A stretch of 10,431 nt of DNA, taken from positions 1-10,431 of the forward strand of contig JAGLQP010000029.1 of assembly GCA_023136785.1 (NCBI GenBank), read 5' to 3'. Every line of letters starts with the position of its first letter. Position 1 is the stretch's first letter. Shown piece after piece: positions 1 to 6,424 of the stretch. Position numbers and translations under genes: made by a program. The DNA comes from Spirochaetales bacterium. Lineage in GTDB: Bacteria; Spirochaetota; Spirochaetia; SZUA-6; DRHE01. The notes under the pieces are model-generated. The model did no database searches. It had not been told where the DNA came from and saw only the letters and a list, made by a program, of their open reading frames with translations.

Positions 1-17
1 GGCGCGAGGAGCACTGA

Positions 18-2534
18 ATGCAAACTGTTTCCTTTTCCGTGAAACCGAATATTCCCGAGCGGCTCAAACCTCTCGAGGAGATAGCCAACAACCTCTGGTT
101 GAGTTGGAACTTCGACGCTGTCCAACTGTTTATGCGTCTGGACTACGAGGTCTGGTTGGCATCGCGACAAAACCCGGCCAGAACCCTCGGTAGGGTTTCC
201 CAGGCCAAGCTGGAAGAGATCGCCCGGGACACCTCCTTTCTCGCCGCCATGGATGCGGTCTATGCCAAGTATCAGAAGTACCTCCAGAGCGAGCGCTGGT
301 ACAAGGGAGACGGCCGGGATGTAATTGCCTACTTGTCGATGGAGTACGGCCTGGACGTAAGTCTGCCCATCTACTCGGGCGGCCTGGGAGTCCTGTCGGG
401 GGATCATCTGAAGACGGTCTCGGATCTGGGCCTGCCTCTGGCGGGTGCCGGGCTTCTGTACCGACAGGGATACTTCCAGCAGTATCTGAACCCGGACGGC
501 TTTCAGCAGGAGTTCTATCCGGAAAACGATTGGTACACCATGCCGGTGCGTCTCTGCAGGAGCGAACAGGGCGAACCGCTGAAGATCACCGTCGATGTTG
601 GCGCAGACGACGTGACTGCACAGCTCTGGGAGGTTCGGGTTGGAAAAACACCCCTCTACCTTCTGGACAGCAACATCGAAGAGAATCCGACAAAACATCG
701 GGAGATCACCGCCACACTCTACGGGGGTGACGCGGATATGAGGATCCGGCAGGAGATTCTTCTCGGAGTAGGGGGGATTCGTGCCCTGAAAGCCCTGGAT
801 CTCAATCCTGCGGTGACGCACATGAACGAGGGGCATTCGGCGTTTCTCGGGCTGGAACGCATTCGCAGTCTGATGCAGGGCAAGGGAATGAGTTTCTCCG
901 AGGCCCAGCAGGCGGTCTGGCCTACCAATGTCTTTACCACTCACACCCCCGTGCCGGCGGGAAACGAACGTTTTCCCGTAGAACTCATGTCCAAATATTT
1001 CAAAGGTTTCGCCGAGCAGCTTGGACTCTCCTGGAAGGATTTCCTCGCCTTGGGACGGGAGAATCCGGACAACGATCAGGAGAGTTTCTGTATGACCGTC
1101 CTGGCTCTGAAACTTGCAGCTCATGCCAACGGCGTCAGCAAGCTTCACGGTCAAACGAGCCGCAGGATGTGGCAGAATCTCTGGCCGGGATTACCCGTAG
1201 AAGAGGTTCCCATTAAAAGTATCACCAACGGGGTGCACCCCCGCACCTGGATCTCCCACAATATGATCGATCTACTCGACCGTTACCTGGGGCCACACTT
1301 CCAGGATGATCCTGCGAACTTCGAGGTCTGGGAACATATGGACCGGATCTCTGACGAGGAGCTGTTCCGCACTCACGAGCGACGCCGGGAGCGTCTGGTG
1401 GCCTTCGTGCGCCATCGGCTGCCTCAGCAGCTGCAGCGACGGGGATTTCCAGAGGATGTGCTGTCCCCCTATTCCCTGACCATCAGTTTTGCCCGCCGCT
1501 TTGCCACCTACAAGAGGGCCAACCTGCTGCTGCAGGATCCGGATCGGCTGATCAAGCTTCTGACCGACAGCGAACGGCCGATCCAGCTGATCTTTGCCGG
1601 GAAAGCCCATCCCCACGACCTGGAGGGCAAGGAGCTCATTCGGGAGCTGATCCATTTTGCCCAGGATCCCAAGATCCGCAGTCAGGTCGTTTTTCTCGAG
1701 GACTACGATATGACCATTGCCCGCTACCTCAACTCAGGGAGTGATGTCTGGCTGAACACCCCGCGGCGTCCCCTCGAGGCCAGCGGGACCAGCGGCATCA
1801 AGGCGGCGATGAACGGGGTACTCAACCTTTCCATTCTTGACGGATGGTGGGACGAAGCCTACAAGCCCGAATGCGGCTGGGCCATCGGCAGCGGGGAGGA
1901 GTACGCAGATCCGGACCTGCAGGACGAAATTGAGAGCAAGGCGGTGTACAATCTCCTCGAGAGGGAGATCATTCCCCTGTTCTACACGCGCGGCAGGGAC
2001 GGGTTGCCCCGGGAATGGATCAAGCGGATGAAGGCGGCCATGAGTTCTGTGGGTAAGGAGATGAACAGCCATCGCATGCTCATCGAGTACTCTCAGGAGT
2101 TTTACCTCCCCGCTCTCCAGAAAGCCCGGGAGTTTGCCGCCGACGATTTCGTCTCCGCCAGGGAGCTGTCCGGTTACCTGCAGAGGTTGAAAGATTCCTG
2201 GGAACACGTAAAGGTGGAGAGCCTGTCGGTTCCTCAAGGTGTAATTTTCAAGGTCGGAGACCGCATCGAAGCGTCGGCCCGCATCAACCTGGGGGGGCTT
2301 TCTCCGCAGGAGGTAAGGGTGGAGCTGTACTTTGGTTCCGTGTCATCCTCCGGAGAAATCGAGGATGCAGGACGCCTGGAAATGAGTCCCCGGTCCGACG
2401 GTCGGTCTGTGGTCGAGTATCGAGGACAAATCGAATGTGCTGTGACCGGGCGTCAGGGTTATACCGTTCGGCTGCTACCCAAGCATCCGGCTCTGGTGCA
2501 CCCGTACATCCCGGGATTCCTGCGCTGGGCCTGA
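18..2534 (+). CDS. glgP: Alpha-glucan (glycogen/maltodextrin) phosphorylase, GlgP with N-terminal DUF3417
   Basis: Cytoplasmic, PLP-dependent enzyme of family GT35 that releases glucose-1-phosphate from the non-reducing ends of glycogen or maltodextrin. The 838-residue length fits the bacterial subfamily that starts with DUF3417 (about residues 12-120, with the LWLSWN motif), unlike the E. coli MalP/GlgP form. The substrate and phosphate region follows, with SMEYGL and the glycine-rich IYSGGLGVLSGDH motif near residues 107-130. Further on are MNEGHSAF, THTPVPAGN and SITNGVHPRTW. The PLP lysine lies in EASGTSGIKAAMNG at about K595. A C-terminal beta-rich tail ends in a tryptophan-alanine. The start is supported by GAGGAG at 6-11, six bases before the ATG. 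A TGA at 15-17 directly abuts the ATG, so an upstream gene may end there (operon). No frameshift or missing catalytic motif is seen. Confidence 0.95.
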   Translation: MQTVSFSVKPNIPERLKPLEEIANNLWLSWNFDAVQLFMRLDYEVWLASRQNPARTLGRVSQAKLEEIARDTSFLAAMDAVYAKYQKYLQSERWYKGDGRDVIAYLSMEYGLDVSLPIYSGGLGVLSGDHLKTVSDLGLPLAGAGLLYRQGYFQQYLNPDGFQQEFYPENDWYTMPVRLCRSEQGEPLKITVDVGADDVTAQLWEVRVGKTPLYLLDSNIEENPTKHREITATLYGGDADMRIRQEILLGVGGIRALKALDLNPAVTHMNEGHSAFLGLERIRSLMQGKGMSFSEAQQAVWPTNVFTTHTPVPAGNERFPVELMSKYFKGFAEQLGLSWKDFLALGRENPDNDQESFCMTVLALKLAAHANGVSKLHGQTSRRMWQNLWPGLPVEEVPIKSITNGVHPRTWISHNMIDLLDRYLGPHFQDDPANFEVWEHMDRISDEELFRTHERRRERLVAFVRHRLPQQLQRRGFPEDVLSPYSLTISFARRFATYKRANLLLQDPDRLIKLLTDSERPIQLIFAGKAHPHDLEGKELIRELIHFAQDPKIRSQVVFLEDYDMTIARYLNSGSDVWLNTPRRPLEASGTSGIKAAMNGVLNLSILDGWWDEAYKPECGWAIGSGEEYADPDLQDEIESKAVYNLLEREIIPLFYTRGRDGLPREWIKRMKAAMSSVGKEMNSHRMLIEYSQEFYLPALQKAREFAADDFVSARELSGYLQRLKDSWEHVKVESLSVPQGVIFKVGDRIEASARINLGGLSPQEVRVELYFGSVSSSGEIEDAGRLEMSPRSDGRSVVEYRGQIECAVTGRQGYTVRLLPKHPALVHPYIPGFLRWA

Positions 2535-2539
2535 AGCGA

Positions 2540-2608
2540 TGCGCGCTGCGCACGCTACGCGCAGAGCCCGCCGTCATTGCCGGTGGTCCCCGATTGCGGT
2601 TTGACGGC
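2540..2608. terminator. Two inverted repeats in a convergent gap; candidate bidirectional terminator
   Basis: The 83-base gap between the glgP and DUF554 stop codons holds two inverted repeats. The first pairs TGCGCG (2540-2545) with CGCGCA (2558-2563). The second pairs GCCGTCA (2570-2576) with TGACGGC (2602-2608), and can extend inward through CCG/CGG. The position suits termination of both converging genes. Neither hairpin is followed by a T tract on either strand, so these are not classical intrinsic terminators. They could instead be RNA-stabilising or REP-like elements. Confidence 0.4.
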
Positions 2609-2617
2609 CGCGGCTCC

Positions 2618-3322
2618 TCAGCCCAGCGTGAAGGGCAGCAGCGGCTCCAGAGTGATCAAGCCAATTGTTACCAGCAGGGCCGGGATGTAGTTGGCCGTTT
2701 TCAGCTTGCTCAACCTGAGCAAATTCAAACCGATCATGATCACCAGCACGCCGCCGACTGCAGTCAGCTCTCCGAGGAGCAGTTCATTGACCAGAGGCTG
2801 CAAGATCCCGGCCAGCAGGGTAATTCCCCCCTGGTACACAAGAATCGTGATTGCACTGAAAGCCACACCGATCCCCATCGCCGCGGTGAGCATGATGGCC
2901 ATGAAGCCGTCCATGACCGACTTGGTGAGGATCAAGTCGTAGTTCCCCTCCGCCCCCGCTTTGAAGGCACCGACCAGGGTCATTGCCCCGACGCAAAACA
3001 GCACCGAAGCGTTGAGAAAGCCCCCGGCAAAGTCTTTTCCCGATTCTTTCTTGGCAAAGCGTCTCTTCAAGAACTCACCGAAACGGAGGATCCCGCCCTC
3101 GACGTTCCACCACTCGCCGAGCATTCCGCCTACGATCAGGGCGAGAGCCATGAACACGATTCTGGTTGTGACCAGACCCATCTTAATGCCCAGGATCAGA
3201 GAGATCATACCGGCCCCGACGTACACGACTCGTTTGAAGGACTCGTTGATTTTCATGTGCAGGATCAGGCCGATAAGGGAGCCGATGATCACCGCCACGC
3301 AGTTGACGAGGGTCGCTATCAT
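2618..3322 (-). CDS. DUF554 family integral membrane protein
   Basis: A 234-residue polytopic inner-membrane protein of the DUF554 family (YdfK-like), whose function is not firmly established. The N-terminus MIATLVNCVAVIIGSLIGL is typical of the family. About seven or eight hydrophobic helices can be seen, near residues 1-22, 32-52, 55-75, 103-125, 135-155, 157-178, 190-205 and 212-232. A short basic loop (KRRFAKK) lies before the fourth helix. Length and glycine-rich helices match the family, with no sign of truncation. It converges with glgP and diverges from the aroDE operon, so it is a single-gene unit. No purine-rich ribosome site precedes the ATG. The upstream bases are pyrimidine-rich, and a -10-like box sits only 8 bases before the start, which suggests a leaderless transcript. 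The family call is confident; the transport or other role is unknown. Confidence 0.85.
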   Translation of the reverse strand: MIATLVNCVAVIIGSLIGLILHMKINESFKRVVYVGAGMISLILGIKMGLVTTRIVFMALALIVGGMLGEWWNVEGGILRFGEFLKRRFAKKESGKDFAGGFLNASVLFCVGAMTLVGAFKAGAEGNYDLILTKSVMDGFMAIMLTAAMGIGVAFSAITILVYQGGITLLAGILQPLVNELLLGELTAVGGVLVIMIGLNLLRLSKLKTANYIPALLVTIGLITLEPLLPFTLG

Positions 3323-3330
3323 AGAGAGGC

Positions 3331-3359
3331 ACTATAACGGATTTGCTGGGGATTGAAAA
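3331..3359 (-). promoter_or_regulatory. Predicted sigma70-type promoter for the DUF554 gene
   Basis: Read on the minus strand, TTTTCA (3354-3359) and TATAGT (3331-3336) are separated by 17 bases. Only 8 bases lie between the -10 box and the ATG, so transcription would start 1-2 bases before the start codon. The -35 box lies on almost the same positions as the -35 of the opposing promoter. Confidence 0.45.
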
Positions 3360-3382
3360 GGGAAGAGGTGTTACCTTATAAT
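3353..3382 (+). promoter_or_regulatory. Predicted sigma70-type promoter of the exported-protein/aroDE/aminotransferase operon
   Basis: TTGAAA (3353-3358) and a perfect TATAAT (3377-3382) are separated by 18 bases. The expected start is near 3389, giving a leader of about 14 bases before the ATG at 3403. This is the best-looking promoter in the window. It would drive three overlapping genes down to 6424. Confidence 0.65.
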
Positions 3383-3402
3383 TCGCAAAGGTTTTTTTAA
3401 GG

Positions 3403-3858
3403 ATGAAAACTCTGACCCTGCTACTCAGCATGCTCCTCTTCGCGGCGCCGGCGGGGCTGGTTTGTGCGGAGGAAGCCCTGAATCTCTCCGCGCTGATCGG
3501 CCTTACTCTGGAGGAAACCTACCAGAGTCTGGGGGCGCCTCTGGAGGTGTACCCTCTGCGGGGTACGGAACCGGGTCAGGATGACATTGTTTTTTTCTAC
3601 CCGGGGCACCTCTACCTGTTCTGGTTTCAGAATCGAGTCTGGCAGGCCCGCACCGACGGTCGCTACCAAGGAACCGTCTTCTCGGTTCGTATGGGAGTGT
3701 CTCGGCAGCGTGTCCTCGAGGTGATGGGGCGGCCTTTCAAAGAGTTCGAGGACTCTCTGGTTTTTCACCTCGAGGACAGGGGGTATCCTGTTCAGGCCCG
3801 CTTTTACTTCGAGAATGACCGCTTGAACGATGTGTACTGCTTTCGGGGAGACCTGTAA
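3403..3858 (+). CDS. Small exported protein with two BamE/SmpA-like repeats (hypothetical)
   Basis: A 151-residue protein that I cannot assign to a named family. Residues 1-22 form a signal peptide: K2, a leucine-rich core, then VCA before E23. The cysteine at 21 lacks a proper lipobox, so signal peptidase I cleavage after A22 is more likely than lipidation. The mature part appears to contain two similar units. Each starts with a glycine-initiated helix ending in a G-x-P motif (G33...LGAP at 43-46; G98...MGRP at 108-111). Each then has a short acidic stretch, a VF strand, an aromatic strand and a closing arginine (R83, R148). The pattern recalls the BamE/SmpA fold. Its TAA overlaps the ATG of aroDE, so the two are co-translated. 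Ribosome binding is weak: AGG at 3389-3391, and an AAGG too close to the ATG. A periplasmic location is inferred; the function is unknown. Confidence 0.8.
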   Translation: MKTLTLLLSMLLFAAPAGLVCAEEALNLSALIGLTLEETYQSLGAPLEVYPLRGTEPGQDDIVFFYPGHLYLFWFQNRVWQARTDGRYQGTVFSVRMGVSRQRVLEVMGRPFKEFEDSLVFHLEDRGYPVQARFYFENDRLNDVYCFRGDL

Positions 3859-5345
3859 TGGATGCTCGGAAGAGCAAGATCTGTCTTTCTCTGACAGCGT
3901 CCACCTTGAAGGAGAATCTTCGTTTACTTGATTCCCGGCGTTCCTTCGTGGATATGGTCGAGTTGCGGGCGGACTTTCTCGATTCCACCGAGCTGTCTTC
4001 GCTGAAGCGTTTTCCCCGTACCGCCGGTGTGCCGGTGATCCTGGCTGTTCGTCGGCAGCGCGACGGCGGGCGTTGGGGACTTGGAGAGAGGGAGCGGCGG
4101 CGGCTCCTTGCACGTTCCCTGGCCGGCGGCTATGACTACGTGGATCTGGAGCAAGATCTGGAGGATCCGGATCTGGCTAGTCAGGTGATTCGGGCCGGGG
4201 GACGGGTGATTCGTTCGCTTCATGATTTCTCCGCGGTTCCTGATCGATTGGCCGAGCGTTGTCGTCAACTTCCCCACGTTCCGGGGGAGATCCCCAAAAT
4301 GGCGGTGATGCCTCAAAGCACAAAGGACCTGCCGATCCTGGCAGAGGCTTTCAGGCAGCTCAAGGGTGAGGAGAAGATCCTGATCGGCATGGGGGAGCAC
4401 GGACTGTTTTCCCGCATCCTGGCTACCAAGCTGGGCTGCTTTCTGACCTACTGCTCTGTATCAGGAGCCGAGTCAGCGGCGCCGGGCCATCTCGATCCTC
4501 GCACACTGGTTGAGTTGTATCGTTTCCGAAAGCAGGATCAGGAAACGTTCCTCTGCGCCGTGATCGGCAATCCTATCGCCCACTCCCGGTCTCCCGAGTT
4601 CCACAACCGCGGCTACCAGGCTCTTGGACTGAACGGCGTGTATATCCCCTTCCTCGTTGATCAGGTACAGCCCTTCTTCCTCCTGGCCGGATTGCTCGAA
4701 ATACGGGGATTTTCGGTAACCATGCCTCACAAACAGTCGGTGATGGCGTATCTCAGCGAGCGGGACAAAAGCCTGGAGGCAATCGGCGCTTGCAACACCG
4801 TAGTCCGCAGGAGGAAAGGCGGCTGGTTCGGTACCAACACCGATGTCCATGGCTTCATCGCGCCCCTGGAAACGCAGGCGCCTGAGCTGCTCAAAGCGGG
4901 CACTAAGGCAACCGTTATCGGCGCGGGAGGTGGGGCCCGCTCCGTTGTCTGCGCCTTGCGCAGCCGGGGTATTCGTCCGTTGATTGTGAACCGGAAAGCG
5001 GACAAGGCGAGGACGCTGGCAGCGTTCTTCGACTGCGACTGGGCGGGGATCGATACAGAAGGCATCGCCCGTATTGGGGAGAATGCCGAACTGATCGTTC
5101 AAGCCACCAGCGTGGGAATGGAGCCCGAGCCGGACGCGGATCCTGTTCCCGGGTATCGATTCGGAGGGAAGGAGGTGGTATACGACCTGGTGTACCAGCC
5201 CCTCATGACCGTGTTTCGCAGCCGTGCTAAGGATGCGGGTTGCCGAACCGTGCCCGGTCTGGATATGTTATTTGCCCAGGGAGCGGCTCAGTTCAAAATT
5301 TATACCGGGGTGGAGTATCCCCGGGAGGAGATCTTTCATCCATGA
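3858..5345 (+). CDS. aroDE: Bifunctional 3-dehydroquinate dehydratase (type I)/shikimate dehydrogenase
   Basis: A 495-residue fusion carrying out two successive cytoplasmic shikimate-pathway steps: dehydration of 3-dehydroquinate, then NADPH-dependent reduction of 3-dehydroshikimate to shikimate. The AroD half (about 1-225) has ELRAD at 35-39, the acidic VDLE at 95-98, catalytic H122 in SLHDF, Schiff-base K147 in KMAVMPQS and R186 in FSRI. Its substrate loop reads AAPGH rather than the usual APGQ. The AroE half (about 230-495) has IGNPIAHSRSP (substrate serines S243 and S245), catalytic K292 in TMPHK, N313 in ACNTV, D329 in GTNTD, the cofactor loop GAGGGAR at 355-361, and NRK at 378-380. Gene overlap (TAATG) at the 5' end and ATGA at the 3' end place it mid-operon. 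GGGGAG at 3845-3850 is a good ribosome site. AroDE fusions are known in several bacterial phyla and in plants. Confidence 0.95.
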   Translation: MDARKSKICLSLTASTLKENLRLLDSRRSFVDMVELRADFLDSTELSSLKRFPRTAGVPVILAVRRQRDGGRWGLGERERRRLLARSLAGGYDYVDLEQDLEDPDLASQVIRAGGRVIRSLHDFSAVPDRLAERCRQLPHVPGEIPKMAVMPQSTKDLPILAEAFRQLKGEEKILIGMGEHGLFSRILATKLGCFLTYCSVSGAESAAPGHLDPRTLVELYRFRKQDQETFLCAVIGNPIAHSRSPEFHNRGYQALGLNGVYIPFLVDQVQPFFLLAGLLEIRGFSVTMPHKQSVMAYLSERDKSLEAIGACNTVVRRRKGGWFGTNTDVHGFIAPLETQAPELLKAGTKATVIGAGGGARSVVCALRSRGIRPLIVNRKADKARTLAAFFDCDWAGIDTEGIARIGENAELIVQATSVGMEPEPDADPVPGYRFGGKEVVYDLVYQPLMTVFRSRAKDAGCRTVPGLDMLFAQGAAQFKIYTGVEYPREEIFHP

Positions 5346-6424
5346 ACCATAAGAAGCTGTTCATCCCCGGTCCCGTCGAAGTAGACGAAGGGGTTCTGCG
5401 GAAAATGGCTACCCCGATGATCGGGCACCGCAGCAGCGAGTGGAGCGAGCTGCAGCAGAGGGTCAGTGAAAAACTCCAGACCTTGATGTATACGAGGAAT
5501 CCGATCATCCTTTCCGCCTCCTCGGGCACGGGCTTGCTGGAGATGGCGATTCGTTGCACAACCGCAAAGAGGGCCATCGTTTTTTCCGTAGGTGCTTTTG
5601 GAAACCGCTGGCATGAGATAGCCGAGGGCAACGGTGTTCCGGCGGACAAACACGAGGCAGAGTGGGGTAGCGGCACCACGCCTGAGATCGTGGAGCGTTA
5701 TCTATCCACGGGAAAGTACGACCTCGCCACGGTCACCCATAACGAAACCTCCACGGGAGTCATGAACCACGTCGAGGAGCTGGCCGAGGTGTTCCGCAAG
5801 TACCCCGATGTGCTGTGGTGTGTAGACGCGGTCTCTTCTCTGGGGGGAGCCAAGATCGAGGTGGACAAGCTGGGAATCGATATCTGTGTCACCTCGAGCC
5901 AGAAAGCCCTCGGCCTGCCGCCGGGATTGAGTCTGGCCTCGGTCTCCGAAAAGGCGAAGCAGCGGGCTCAAAGGATCGACAAGCGGGGATACTACTTCGA
6001 TATGCTCCTGCTTCTCCAATACGTGGTAGAGCGGAAGTTTCAGTATCCCTCCACTCCTTCGATATCTCACACCTTCGCCCTGGATTTTGCTCTGGACAGG
6101 ATCTTGAATCAGGAGGGGCTCGAGGCTCGATTCGCTCGGCATCGAGAGATCGCCGAGTATGTCCGTTCCTGGGCTAAGAGGCACTTCGCTCTGTTTCCCA
6201 AGGAGGAGTATGCCTCAAACACCGTGACCTGTATCAGCAATACACGGCAGATATCCGTGAAGGATCTCAACGGCAAATTGGCCGAGCGGGGATTCACGAT
6301 CTCCAACGGCTATGGAGCTTTGAAGGAGAAGACCTTCAGGATCGCCCATATGGCGGAATTGCAGAAAACGGATCTGGAAGAACTGTTCGGTCATATCGAG
6401 GAGATTCTGGAGCTTACGGGCTAG
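5342..6424 (+). CDS. Class V PLP-dependent aminotransferase (alanine/serine-glyoxylate aminotransferase family)
   Basis: A 360-residue fold-type I, class V aminotransferase. The opening FIPGPVEV (7-14), the GHRSSEW segment (28-34), the phosphate-binding SSGTGLLE (60-67), THNETSTG (132-139), VDAVSS with D162 facing the pyridine nitrogen, and SSQKALGLPPG with PLP lysine K188 are all typical. Relatives act on alanine, serine or aspartate with glyoxylate, pyruvate or 2-oxoglutarate, so sequence reading does not settle the substrate. The ATG at 5342 overlaps the aroDE stop (ATGA) and has GGGAGGAG at 5323-5330. An earlier in-frame ATG at 5240 would lie inside aroDE and is not preferred, because the family N-terminus begins at the later site. 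Coupling to aroDE hints at an amino-acid biosynthetic role, but that is inference. The 3' end overlaps the converging PRPP synthetase gene by 11 bases. Confidence 0.92.
   Translation: MNHKKLFIPGPVEVDEGVLRKMATPMIGHRSSEWSELQQRVSEKLQTLMYTRNPIILSASSGTGLLEMAIRCTTAKRAIVFSVGAFGNRWHEIAEGNGVPADKHEAEWGSGTTPEIVERYLSTGKYDLATVTHNETSTGVMNHVEELAEVFRKYPDVLWCVDAVSSLGGAKIEVDKLGIDICVTSSQKALGLPPGLSLASVSEKAKQRAQRIDKRGYYFDMLLLLQYVVERKFQYPSTPSISHTFALDFALDRILNQEGLEARFARHREIAEYVRSWAKRHFALFPKEEYASNTVTCISNTRQISVKDLNGKLAERGFTISNGYGALKEKTFRIAHMAELQKTDLEELFGHIEEILELTG

Noticed and set aside
2435..3337. Long plus-strand open frame (300 codons) across the glgP end and DUF554
   Set aside because: It is antisense to the clear DUF554 gene and overlaps the glgP 3' end. 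Its translation is rich in D, Q, H and R, as expected of a shadow frame, with no recognisable domain.
3460..3468. Lipoprotein signal at C21 of the small exported protein
   Set aside because: The residues before the cysteine (G-L-V) do not fit the lipobox well; cleavage after A22 by signal peptidase I is simpler.
5240..5341. Longer N-terminus for the aminotransferase from the ATG at 5240
   Set aside because: It would overlap aroDE by about 100 bases. The ATG at 5342 has a strong ribosome site and gives the family-typical N-terminus.
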